Assembly: GCA_964454745.1 (NCBI GenBank)
Contig: CAYVUI010000071.1
Span: forward strand, 1-24,108
Direction of reading: 5' to 3'
Length of the DNA stretch: 24,108 nucleotides
Source of the DNA: CAYVUI01 sp964454745
GTDB lineage: Bacteria; Planctomycetota; Phycisphaerae; Sedimentisphaerales; Anaerohalosphaeraceae
Of the stretch, positions 1-7,943 are shown piece after piece. Position 1 is the first letter of the stretch; each line of letters opens with the position of its first letter. Under the pieces are notes generated by a model. It saw only the letters and a list, made by a program, of their open reading frames with translations. It had not been told where the DNA came from and did not search any database. The position numbers and the translations under genes were made by a program.

Positions 1-837
1 GCCCATAATCTTGGGTTCGAGGACATTGCCGATGGCCATCTGTACCGTACCGGGCAGCAGGACCGCCAAAACCACCATCAGCGGATTGCTGTAATGCGCA
101 ACGGCAATCGGGATCGGCAGCAGCGTCGCCACGATGGAACCGATGGACGGTATAAAATTGAGCAGAAATGCCAAAATGCCGAACACTGCGGCCAGCGGAA
201 GCTTCATGATCGAAAGAGCCACCCACACGAAAAGCCCCGTCGCTGCCGAGACGGCCAGCTTGGTCAAAATATATCGCCGGACATCGTGATCGATATCCGC
301 ATACACTCCCTTGCGGATAATATAGGGATTTCGCCCGGCCAGCAGGAAAATCACGAAAATCGCCACGAACAAGAAGCTCGAAAAGAAGCCCATCACCGTT
401 CCGAACATATTGGTAAACAGCTTGGGCACCTGGTTGCGTAAATCCTGGAGGATCTTGTCCCGCTCAAGCTTGATGCCCAGGTTGTCAAGCTCGTCAAAGC
501 CCGAGCTGACCAAACCGACAAAACTGTCACTGTATTCCGCCGCCTTGCCCACCACCGTCTGCACAGCGGAAATCATCAGGATACAGACAACGATAATCAC
601 GATCAAAACGATAATCAGCGTCGTCCCCACCGCCAGGACACGCGGAAAACGCAGCTTTAGAACCTGAAAGTCCAGGATAGGAGATACAATCGAAACGACA
701 AAAATCGCCAGGACAAACGGAATCAGAACCGTACGGGCGAAATAGAGAACAAAACCCAGCGCTACAATCGCCAGAACGATCAAAGACGAAACGATCAGCC
801 AAAAATGTTCTCCACGAATTTTGGAAATTTTTTCCAT
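1..837 (-). CDS. AI-2E family transporter (PerM/TqsA-like permease), 3' end beyond window
   Basis: Reading the minus strand from the ATG at 837 gives 279 uninterrupted residues that run off the left edge, so the C-terminus is missing. The protein begins MEKISKIRGEHFWLIVSSL and is strongly hydrophobic, with membrane segments near residues 12-54, 66-92, 145-170 and 195-275. A soluble, charged stretch lies at about 95-140, as is usual in this family. The family hallmark near residue 235 reads LNFIPSIGSIVATLLPIPIA, followed by LPGTVQMAIGNVLEPKIMG, typical of the AI-2E/YdiK/PerM superfamily. Members include an autoinducer-2 exporter and Na+/H+ antiporters, so the substrate cannot be assigned. The start is chosen because no in-frame start lies closer to the promoter at 889-916; a GGGGCAG stretch about 8 bases upstream may serve as ribosome binding site. 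The gene appears monocistronic at its 5' end. Confidence 0.85.
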   Translation of the reverse strand, partial: MEKISKIRGEHFWLIVSSLIVLAIVALGFVLYFARTVLIPFVLAIFVVSIVSPILDFQVLKLRFPRVLAVGTTLIIVLIVIIVVCILMISAVQTVVGKAAEYSDSFVGLVSSGFDELDNLGIKLERDKILQDLRNQVPKLFTNMFGTVMGFFSSFLFVAIFVIFLLAGRNPYIIRKGVYADIDHDVRRYILTKLAVSAATGLFVWVALSIMKLPLAAVFGILAFLLNFIPSIGSIVATLLPIPIAVAHYSNPLMVVLAVLLPGTVQMAIGNVLEPKIMG

Positions 838-888
838 ATCACTCTGCCCCGATCTATAAATGCGGCTCATACCAGTACAACAGGGGGT

Positions 889-916
889 ACTATACACGAA
901 TTACTGGGCATGTGAA
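889..916 (-). promoter_or_regulatory. Candidate sigma70 promoter for the AI-2E transporter
   Basis: On the minus strand, TTCACA (911-916) is followed by a 16-base spacer and TATAGT (889-894), each one mismatch from consensus. This predicts transcription starting near 882, about 45 bases before the ATG at 837. A short inverted repeat AGTAC-N8-GTACT (874-891) overlaps the -10 box and could be an operator. Function is inferred from spacing and match only. Confidence 0.55.
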
Positions 917-975
917 AGCTCGAATTTGCGGAGAAATGCAGAAGTCATCCCAAAAACGGCTTGGAAAGCGAAAAA

Positions 976-3501
976 TCAGGAAAAAACGCGGCTGGGAAGG
1001 AAGCGGCTCAATATTTCGTCCAGTTTGTCCCGACAGATCGGTTTACTCAGGTAATCATCACACCCGGCTTCCAGGCACCGCTGGCGGTCCTGCTCCATGG
1101 CGTGGGCCGTCAGGGCAATAATCGGGACCCCCTGCGTTTGCTTAATGATTTCTGTTGCCTCAAAACCATTCATCCGGGGCATTTGAATATCCATCAGGAT
1201 CAGGGCGTAATGATTCTGTTGACACATTTCAACCGCTTCAATCCCGTCATCAGCGATGTCCACCTCGAAGCCCTTGCGGGTAAGCAATGTATGGATCAGC
1301 ACCTGGTTGGTGCGGGTATCTTCCACGACGAGAATCCGCCCGTTGTTTCCGGTTTGCTGGACGGACTCCTCTTTACCGGCCTCCTCGGCCTCAGGGGACC
1401 CGCCGGCTGGCTGCTCAGACATCTCATCCTGAGTGGATCGTTTCGGTTTGATTGGGATACTCAGTGTAAAAGTCGTTCCGCTGCCTTCCCGGCTGGTAAT
1501 ACAAAGCTGGCCGTAAAGTAGCTCGCAAAGCTGGCGTGTGATTGTCAAACCCAGACCGGTGCCTCCGTATTTACGGGTATGGCTGCCGTCCACCTGGGTA
1601 AACGCGTCATAAATCCTTGCCTGTTCCCTTTCCGGGATTCCAATACCCGTGTCCTCGATTTCAAAAGCGACACAGTCCGCGCTCCGGGGATCGAGCCCGC
1701 AGCGGATACGGACACAGCCTTGGTCCGTAAACTTGATCGCATTGTCAACCAGGTTCATCAGGCACTGCTGAAGGCGCATCCTGTCAGAGCAGACACGGTC
1801 GGGCAATTGAGGGTCGCATACGACCTGCAATTCAAGGCCCTTGGCCCGGGCGCGGCTTTCAACCAGGCCCGATATCTGTTCGAGAAATTCATGCGGATCA
1901 AACGGTACAAACTCCACATCGAGCTTGCCGGCCTCGATCTTGGAAAAATCGAGGATATCATTGACAATTTTGAGAAGGTTATCGCCGCTTTGACGAATCA
2001 GTTCTACGTATTCATATTGTTCAGGCTGGAGGGATTCCGCTGAAAGAATCTCACCAAAGCCGATGATCGAGTTAAGCGGTGTCCGAATCTCATGGCTGAT
2101 ATTTGCCAGAAATTCGCTCTTGTACCGGTTGGCCTGCTCGGCCTGGTGCGTCAACTGCTGGGCCAGGTCGATGGCGTTTTTCAGCTTCTGATTCGTCTCT
2201 TCCAACTGCCTGCGGTGCCGGTCGGCATCTTCCATAACACTCAAGGCCGCACTGCGGCTGGCAATCAGTTCCTCATTGGTGCACTTGAGGTCATGCTCAC
2301 TGATCAGCAATTCCGCGAAGAAGGCTGAAAGCTTCCGCATAAAATCGATGATCGCGCTGACCTTGCCCTGGTCCAGCACAGGCACCTGTTCGAGTGCGGA
2401 TAGATACGCTTCTTCATCAAATCCAAATTGATTCGCCTGCCTGCGGAAAACCTCACGGTCCGGCATGTTTCGCAGAAACTGCCCGACAAAAAGGTTCGCA
2501 ATATGAGTGCCGTTGATAATGATCGGTGAACATAAATCAGTCAGGCCGTTTTTACAATCGTACATATTACAGGAATTTGCGGTCGTAAACTGCCCGCAAA
2601 GAATTGTATCACTTTCAATGCACCGCTTGCACGCATCGGGATGCTGCCGGTGAAAGTCCGTACAAATCTTCTGCCAGTTGCATTCAATCAGGACCTTGCC
2701 CTCCAGGTCGATCACTGCCGCGGCCACACCGGAAATTCCGCTGACCGTTTCAATCAGCGGCTCGATCCGCATGAACATCTCTTCAAACTCAACGCCATGA
2801 AACCCCCTTTTCGTCTCAGGGTCATTTGCGACAGGCTGTTGGGTTTGAGATTCCTGCGGTTCATCCATGCTGTGGGTATACTTCGCCCCCATGCCCATCT
2901 CACAGCTAAGCGCGTTGATCTCTTCCTTCAACTCAAGAATTCGCTTCTCCCGACCGAGCATCGCACGGTTAAACCGCTCCAGGTCCAGGTTGCTCTTTTC
3001 CAGTTCAAAGGTCACCGCCTCGGCCTGCTGCTTGGCGGCCAGAAGGCTCTCCTCAACATTCGACCTTTGCTTGATCTCACGGTTGAGCCGGTCAATAGAG
3101 GTCGTCTTATTCTGCAGTTGCTCTGTCATCCGGTTAAACGAATCAGTCAAAACCCCGATCTCGTCTTCACGGTCTACCGTAAGCTGAACACCGAACTGAC
3201 CATTGGAAACCCGCTTGACCGCCTCGGCCAGTTTCTGGATCGGGCGGGTAATGCTTCGCGAAATCAGCACACAAACACACGTCGCGATGATAAGCCCCAA
3301 AAGTGTCAGACCGGTACTGACCGAGGTAATATGCCGACCAATCTCGTTGATCAGGGTCAAATCCTCATTGTGGCTCTCAAGGGCCGAGCGAAGAATGTCC
3401 CTGCTGATCGCAGTAAGCAAAACACCCCAGAGAATAAAAAGCAGCAAAAAGGAAACCGATATCTTGCTGGCCAAAGATGTTTTCCTCGTCAATTTACTCA
3501 T
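976..3501 (-). CDS. Membrane hybrid sensor histidine kinase with HAMP, PocR, HisKA, HATPase and receiver domains
   Basis: The 841-residue protein has two membrane segments (about 15-32 and 62-81) enclosing only about 30 external residues. A HAMP linker (82-135) and a coiled coil (135-200) follow. Residues 235-400 match a PocR sensory domain, with eight Cys (274, 280, 291, 294, 302, 311, 316, 324). A second coiled coil (402-460) leads to the HisKA box with H470 in FLANISHEIRTPLN. The ATPase shows the N box (N583, N587), D617 in DTGIGIP and GGTGLGL (646-652). The receiver (721-835) has acidic residues E727/D728, phospho-acceptor D771, T798 and K820. Because the external loop is tiny, the likely input is the cytosolic PocR domain, a family predicted to bind small organic ligands. 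The phosphorelay partner (HPt or regulator) is not in the window. The ATG at 3501 lies 14 bases after the YeiH-like gene, so the two are probably cotranscribed; a GAGAG stretch lies upstream as a weak ribosome site. Confidence 0.93.
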   Translation of the reverse strand: MSKLTRKTSLASKISVSFLLLFILWGVLLTAISRDILRSALESHNEDLTLINEIGRHITSVSTGLTLLGLIIATCVCVLISRSITRPIQKLAEAVKRVSNGQFGVQLTVDREDEIGVLTDSFNRMTEQLQNKTTSIDRLNREIKQRSNVEESLLAAKQQAEAVTFELEKSNLDLERFNRAMLGREKRILELKEEINALSCEMGMGAKYTHSMDEPQESQTQQPVANDPETKRGFHGVEFEEMFMRIEPLIETVSGISGVAAAVIDLEGKVLIECNWQKICTDFHRQHPDACKRCIESDTILCGQFTTANSCNMYDCKNGLTDLCSPIIINGTHIANLFVGQFLRNMPDREVFRRQANQFGFDEEAYLSALEQVPVLDQGKVSAIIDFMRKLSAFFAELLISEHDLKCTNEELIASRSAALSVMEDADRHRRQLEETNQKLKNAIDLAQQLTHQAEQANRYKSEFLANISHEIRTPLNSIIGFGEILSAESLQPEQYEYVELIRQSGDNLLKIVNDILDFSKIEAGKLDVEFVPFDPHEFLEQISGLVESRARAKGLELQVVCDPQLPDRVCSDRMRLQQCLMNLVDNAIKFTDQGCVRIRCGLDPRSADCVAFEIEDTGIGIPEREQARIYDAFTQVDGSHTRKYGGTGLGLTITRQLCELLYGQLCITSREGSGTTFTLSIPIKPKRSTQDEMSEQPAGGSPEAEEAGKEESVQQTGNNGRILVVEDTRTNQVLIHTLLTRKGFEVDIADDGIEAVEMCQQNHYALILMDIQMPRMNGFEATEIIKQTQGVPIIALTAHAMEQDRQRCLEAGCDDYLSKPICRDKLDEILSRFLPSRVFS

Positions 3502-3515
3502 CCGGAACTCTCATT

Positions 3516-4547
3516 TCAGGTTATCAGGGTATATCCAACAAAAAAGGTTAATATCGCCGCAAACATCCCGCAGACCGCCACAAACAGTGCCTTGGCTCCT
3601 TCGTCACTAAGCAGCAGCTTCGCGTCCGCGTTGAGCCCAAGGGCCGCCATCGCAATCGACCACGAAATCCGGTAAGCAGGATTGAGAAAACGAACCAGCG
3701 ACTGCGAATAAAACATCGGCATACGAATACAAATCAACGTGCCAAGCAGCCCCGCACCGACAAACAGCCACAGGACCCAGGGGATATAAAATTTACCGCG
3801 GACAAAACTGGCAAACAGCGGTATCGCAACCAACAGCCCAAGATAGCGAAATGTCTTGACCGAAAGCGCCTGGGCCAGTACATCTTCAGGCAGAGCTGTT
3901 TCCAGCAGAAACGGAGGGCTCGAAGCCGCCGACTTGACAAAACCGGTCATCTGCAAAACCGAGCCGGAAAGAATCCCGTACGTCTCATTGACCAGGTTAA
4001 ACGTCGTCGCCAGGAACGGAAGCCCGACAAAAAGCCCCACCAAAGAAGCCACCACCACCGCCAGCAGCGAAATGGAAACATCATCCGCTTTTCCATTAAC
4101 CGCCGGGGCCGCAATCGCGATAGCGGAACCTCCGCAAATCGCCGACCCGGTCGCTGTCAGGCACATGATTTCGCGTTTTTGCCTCAGACGCTTGCCCAGC
4201 AGGAAGATCACACCGAAATAGACCGAAATCACCGCGACGGCCAGGATCATAAACTTTGGATCGACCTGCGTATAATTCATGAAATTAAGGTTCTTCATTC
4301 CATAAAAGAATATCCCCACCGGGACGCACAAAGTCCAGGTCATTTGCAGGGACCGCTCAAGCGAATTGGAAAGCGGCAGCCCCAGTCGTACACCAATACC
4401 CAAAATCAGCGCCGCAACCAGCGGGTCCGCAATCCCGACATGCAGCATCGAACACCCGATGTATGCACTGACTCCGAGGAAAATCGTCAATGAAAGCCCG
4501 ATAAACGTAAAATCTCGATCAGAATATGTATGCCGGTTCCATTTCAT
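3516..4547 (-). CDS. YeiH family putative sulfate exporter
   Basis: This 343-residue integral membrane protein has about ten hydrophobic segments. It carries the family signature TGSAICGGSAIAIAAPAV (133-150) and the N-terminal DPLVAALILGIGVRLG region typical of the YeiH/UPF0324 family (PF03601). Length is normal for the family. Members are annotated as putative sulfate exporters because of their genomic links to sulfonate and sulfur metabolism; direct transport evidence is limited. The stop lies 14 bases upstream of the hybrid kinase, so the pair forms an operon and the kinase may sense a related compound. The gene is divergent from a sulfatase, which makes disposal of released sulfate an attractive but unproven role. 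The ATG at 4547 has no clear Shine-Dalgarno sequence; no in-frame start with a better one is evident nearby. Confidence 0.85.
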   Translation of the reverse strand: MKWNRHTYSDRDFTFIGLSLTIFLGVSAYIGCSMLHVGIADPLVAALILGIGVRLGLPLSNSLERSLQMTWTLCVPVGIFFYGMKNLNFMNYTQVDPKFMILAVAVISVYFGVIFLLGKRLRQKREIMCLTATGSAICGGSAIAIAAPAVNGKADDVSISLLAVVVASLVGLFVGLPFLATTFNLVNETYGILSGSVLQMTGFVKSAASSPPFLLETALPEDVLAQALSVKTFRYLGLLVAIPLFASFVRGKFYIPWVLWLFVGAGLLGTLICIRMPMFYSQSLVRFLNPAYRISWSIAMAALGLNADAKLLLSDEGAKALFVAVCGMFAAILTFFVGYTLIT

Positions 4548-4567
4548 ATTTACGGTTTTCTATCTTT

Positions 4568-4619
4568 ATTGGTTACCCAATTAACTGTATCGGCCTTTCC
4601 GCGAAAGGGGCTTACGTAA
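4568..4619. promoter_or_regulatory. Cluster of three symmetric elements upstream of the YeiH-like gene
   Basis: Three dyads are stacked in 52 bases of the 287-base divergent intergenic region (4548-4834). They are ATTGG-TTAC-CCAAT (4568-4581), CCTTTC-CGC-GAAAGG (4594-4608) and the perfect octamer TTACGTAA (4612-4619). They lie 20-70 bases before the YeiH-like start, where an operator or 5' leader hairpin would sit. I could not place a convincing -35/-10 pair for the minus strand. The role is speculative. Confidence 0.3.
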
Positions 4620-4744
4620 TTGCACAAAAAGCCGCCATGGCCGTATCTTGTTTATTCGTCTGCGGTTATGCAGTTTGGCTTCCGATAACCCGCCAACAAT
4701 TTCCTCACACACACCGCCTGGCCTGATGCAGCGTGATTTCACCC

Positions 4745-4773
4745 TTGAAGTTTCCCCCCGCGGACTCTATGAT
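4745..4773 (+). promoter_or_regulatory. Candidate sigma70 promoter for the sulfatase gene at 4835
   Basis: TTGAAG (4745-4750), a 17-base spacer and TATGAT (4768-4773) match consensus at 4/6 and 5/6 positions. The predicted start near 4780 leaves a leader of about 55 bases. A GAAGGGA ribosome site (4821-4827) precedes the ATG. Confidence 0.5.
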
Positions 4774-4834
4774 AACTGTCGTGTTTTGTCGCTGTGGATT
4801 CAATACCGCGTTCAATCAATGAAGGGAATCAGAT

Positions 4835-6571
4835 ATGAAACAGCTTAGCCGACGCGAATTCATACAGAAAGCCTCCTTTGCCTCCCTGTCCCTGGCCGCT
4901 CTTGGCGGATGTATGGAGCAAAGAGCGAATTCGTCCAAACGACCCAATGTAATCATTTTGCTGACCGACGACCAGGGCTACGGCGATATGAGCTGTCACG
5001 GCAACCCGCACCTTACAACCCCGGCTATTGACAGCTTTGCCCAACAGAGTACGGAAATGGACCAGTTTTATGTCTGTCCGGTCTGTGCCCCCACCCGCGC
5101 TAGCCTGATGACCGGCCGATACAATTATCGGACCGGGGCAATCGACACCTACGTCGGCCGGGCGATGATGTATAACGATGAAATCACGCTGGCCGAGGTC
5201 CTCAAACGCAGCGGCTACCAGACCGGCATCTTCGGCAAATGGCACCTCGGCGACAATTATCCCCTTCGACCCCAGGAACAGGGATTCGACGAAGTCCTGG
5301 TCCACCGCGGCGGCGGCATAGGCCAGCCCTCCGACCCGCCCGGAAACCACTACCAAGACCCGATCCTGCTGCACAACGGCAAAGATGAACAATTCAGCGG
5401 CTACTGCATGGACATTTACACGGACCACACGATCCGGTACATCCGTAAAAACAAGAACCGCCCGTTCTTTATCTACCTGGCCACCAATACCCCGCATACC
5501 CCCCTCGAAGTACCCGATGAATATGCAAAGCCCTTTCGTGAGATGGGCCTGCATGATGAAACCGCCCGCACGTACGGAATGATCAAAAACATCGACGACA
5601 ATTTCGGCCGGATCCTCGATGAACTCAAAAAACAGGACCTCGAAGAAGATACGATCGTCATCTTCCTGACCGATAACGGCTCGATCCCGGAACCAACGCA
5701 TAAAGACAACGAAAGACACACCGCCGGCCTTCGCGGCTGGAAGGGCTCCGTCTACGAGAACGGGATCCGGGTACCCTGCTTTCTCCGCTGGCCCGGCAAA
5801 TTCCGCGCAGGGCTTAAAGTAAAGAACATTGCCGCTCATATCGATATCATGCCCACGCTGCTCGAGGCTTGCTCGATCCCAAAAGATGGCCTCAATCCCA
5901 TGGACGGCCGCAACCTGATCCCCCTGCTGACCGGTTCGCGGATTGCATGGCCGGATCGGCACCTGGTACTCCAGTGGCACCGCGGGGATGTACCCGAGCC
6001 CAACCGGGCCTTTGCCATCCGCAACCAGCGGTACAAACTGCTCCAGGCCAAAGGCGCCGGGGCGGACGTACCCGTCAGCCAGTATGAATTCGAGCTGTAT
6101 GATATCCGGAACGACCCCTCGGAACGTGATAATCTCGCGTCGCAACATCCCGAAATTGTCAAGAAAATGCTCGCCGAGTACCTCGACTGGTTCGAGGATG
6201 TCTCCAAAACCCGCGGCTACGCCCCGCCGAATATCTACGTGGGCACAAAGCACGAAAACCCGGTCATCCTCACTCGCCAGGACTGGCGCGGCGCAAACAA
6301 CTGGACCGACGACGACCACGGCTACTGGTACATCGATGTACGCAAGGCCGGGCGGTACGATATCAAGACGATCTTCCCCCCGCGAAATCAGCAGGCAATG
6401 CTGCACCTGAAAGTCGCCGGGCAGTACCTCAGCCAGCCGATCCAGCCGGGGCAAAAGCAGCACGTCTTTGAAAACCTGGCTTTGCCCGCCGGGGAAACCA
6501 CTCTCGATGCGTACCTGGTGGTGGATAATCAGGAAAAGGGCATGTCGTATGTCTATGTGGAACGTTTGTAG
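4835..6571 (+). CDS. S1 family sulfatase (arylsulfatase-like), predicted exported lipoprotein
   Basis: The 578-residue protein would hydrolyse sulfate esters, probably on a polysaccharide. The leader SRREFIQKASFASLSLAALGGC combines a twin-arginine-like motif with a lipobox whose Cys is residue 26, so Tat export and lipidation are likely. The sulfatase core shows the metal pair D45-D46 and the formylglycine motif C84-A-P-T-R88 (followed by ASLMTG). It also has K135 and H137 in FGKWHLGDN, H221 in HTPLEVP, D280-N281 in LTDNG and K303. All expected catalytic residues are present, so it should be active once a formylglycine-generating enzyme modifies C84. Residues beyond about 445 form an extra beta-rich tail of unknown role. 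The stop is 18 bases before the next gene, which has an AAAGGA site, implying an operon. The S1 subfamily cannot be fixed by eye. Confidence 0.93.
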   Translation: MKQLSRREFIQKASFASLSLAALGGCMEQRANSSKRPNVIILLTDDQGYGDMSCHGNPHLTTPAIDSFAQQSTEMDQFYVCPVCAPTRASLMTGRYNYRTGAIDTYVGRAMMYNDEITLAEVLKRSGYQTGIFGKWHLGDNYPLRPQEQGFDEVLVHRGGGIGQPSDPPGNHYQDPILLHNGKDEQFSGYCMDIYTDHTIRYIRKNKNRPFFIYLATNTPHTPLEVPDEYAKPFREMGLHDETARTYGMIKNIDDNFGRILDELKKQDLEEDTIVIFLTDNGSIPEPTHKDNERHTAGLRGWKGSVYENGIRVPCFLRWPGKFRAGLKVKNIAAHIDIMPTLLEACSIPKDGLNPMDGRNLIPLLTGSRIAWPDRHLVLQWHRGDVPEPNRAFAIRNQRYKLLQAKGAGADVPVSQYEFELYDIRNDPSERDNLASQHPEIVKKMLAEYLDWFEDVSKTRGYAPPNIYVGTKHENPVILTRQDWRGANNWTDDDHGYWYIDVRKAGRYDIKTIFPPRNQQAMLHLKVAGQYLSQPIQPGQKQHVFENLALPAGETTLDAYLVVDNQEKGMSYVYVERL

Positions 6572-6589
6572 AGCTGAAAGGACAACAGG

Positions 6590-7825
6590 ATGAAATTTTG
6601 CACATTGATTTCAGTATTCATCGTATTGGCCGTACTTCCAGTCCTCGCAGGCGAGAAACCCGGCACAAAGCAAGACCTGCCCTGGGACATTGAAAAACTG
6701 TACAAGGCACCGGCTTTCCAGTTGACAGATATGTATCAAAAACCCGGCGTGACCACCCTGTTCTACGACGGACTGAAATACGAAGGCAAACCCACCCGGG
6801 TATTTGCTTATTACGGCGAACCGGAAATCAAAACCGGGCAGAAAGTACCCGCAATGGTCCTCGTCCACGGAGGCGGCGGCACCGCCTTCGATGAATGGGT
6901 ACGGCTCTGGAACGCCAAAGGATACGCCGCCATCGCCATGGACCTCGAGGGGCAGTATCCCACACCGAGAGACCCCAAACTTGGCCGGCAAAAACACCCC
7001 CGGTACGGACCGAGAAATATGCAGTACGGTGATGTAAGCAAACCGTTAACGGACCAGTGGATGTACCATGCCGTCGCGGATGTGATCCTGGCCAATTCCC
7101 TCCTGCGTTCATTTGATAATATCGACCCCGAGCGCATCGGCGTAACGGGCATCTCCTGGGGCGGGGTCATCTCCTCCAATGTCGTCGGCCTGGATAACCG
7201 CTTTGCCTTTGCCGCAATCGTGTACGGCTGCGGTTACCTGCATGAATCCCGGAACCATTTCCAGGCGGCCTATGAACGCATGACCCCGGAAAACCGCAAT
7301 AGGACCATTGCCTTTCTCGACGGCTCCTCGCACCTGGACAACTCCAAAATGCCGATCCTCTGGATCAACGGGATCAACGACAACCACTTTTATCCCCCGA
7401 TCTTCCAGGCTTCCTATGAACACACCACGGACCACGCCTGGCTCCTGATGAAGGTGGGCCTGGGCCACAGCCACCCCCACGGCTGGGACATCCCCGAAAT
7501 CTACACCTTTGCGGACATGGTGATTCACAGAGACACTCGCCCTTTCAAGATCGCCGATTCCGGCAGCAAGGCATCCACCGCATGGGCAATCGTTTCCCCC
7601 GGTGCCGCAATGAAATCCGCCGAGCTAAACTGGACCTCTGACCCCGCCAACTGGCCGCAGAAAAAATGGGAAACAATTCCCGCAAAAATAGATGCGAAAA
7701 ATCGCAAAGTCACGGCAAATATCCCGCAAACTGCCCTCGCCTGCTATTTCAACATCACCGACGAAAATGAGATGACGGTCAGCTCGACCTTCATCACCGG
7801 CAGAGACCACGAACCGGAAAAATAG
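6590..7825 (+). CDS. Secreted alpha/beta-hydrolase, acetylxylan-esterase/prolyl-oligopeptidase-like
   Basis: The 411-residue protein starts with a classical signal peptide, probably cut after VLA (residue 20). The alpha/beta-hydrolase fold is shown by an oxyanion-type HGGGG (93-97). The nucleophile elbow is G187-I-S189-W-G191-G, a candidate acid is D264 in INGINDNHF, and a His lies in GLGHSHPHGW (293-297). Similar proteins are annotated as acetylxylan esterases or dipeptidyl-aminopeptidase-like hydrolases. The genomic setting between a sulfatase and a beta-helix enzyme favours removal of acyl groups from a polysaccharide, but a peptidase role cannot be excluded. Residues beyond about 320 form an additional small beta domain. 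The ribosome site AAAGGA lies 9 bases upstream of the ATG. It is very likely cotranscribed with the preceding sulfatase. Confidence 0.8.
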   Translation: MKFCTLISVFIVLAVLPVLAGEKPGTKQDLPWDIEKLYKAPAFQLTDMYQKPGVTTLFYDGLKYEGKPTRVFAYYGEPEIKTGQKVPAMVLVHGGGGTAFDEWVRLWNAKGYAAIAMDLEGQYPTPRDPKLGRQKHPRYGPRNMQYGDVSKPLTDQWMYHAVADVILANSLLRSFDNIDPERIGVTGISWGGVISSNVVGLDNRFAFAAIVYGCGYLHESRNHFQAAYERMTPENRNRTIAFLDGSSHLDNSKMPILWINGINDNHFYPPIFQASYEHTTDHAWLLMKVGLGHSHPHGWDIPEIYTFADMVIHRDTRPFKIADSGSKASTAWAIVSPGAAMKSAELNWTSDPANWPQKKWETIPAKIDAKNRKVTANIPQTALACYFNITDENEMTVSSTFITGRDHEPEK

Positions 7826-7853
7826 TTGCTTCCTCTTTTTTGTTTTTTGTATT

Positions 7854-7882
7854 TTGTATTTTGCAATACTGAGAATTATAGA
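7854..7882 (+). promoter_or_regulatory. Weak candidate promoter for the beta-helix enzyme
   Basis: TTGTAT (7854-7859), a 17-base spacer and TATAGA (7877-7882) lie in the 118-base gap after the esterase-like gene. The box overlaps a small inverted repeat GTATT-TTGC-AATAC (7856-7869). The -35 match is only 3/6. The upstream T-rich run lacks a strong preceding hairpin, so readthrough from the esterase-like gene is equally possible. Confidence 0.3.
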
Positions 7883-7943
7883 CTAAACGACGCAATATGA
7901 TATGCACGAAGAAAGCTGTCATCTAAATGCAGGGAGTTTTGTC

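Noticed and set aside
2641..3675. A 344-codon plus-strand frame over the histidine kinase
   Set aside because: Its composition is typical of antisense shadows (Arg-, Leu- and Gln-rich) and the kinase frame is certain.
4829..6463. A 544-codon open frame antisense to the first sulfatase
   Set aside because: It mirrors the sulfatase frame, lacks any recognisable domain, and arises because GC-rich third positions suppress stops. The sense frame has complete catalytic motifs.
7820..7865. T-rich repeats after the esterase-like gene as a terminator
   Set aside because: The T-runs are not preceded by a GC-rich hairpin on the plus strand.
7902..7943. Upstream ATG for the beta-helix enzyme
   Set aside because: It would put 14 polar residues before the signal peptide and has no good ribosome site, unlike the ATG at 7944.
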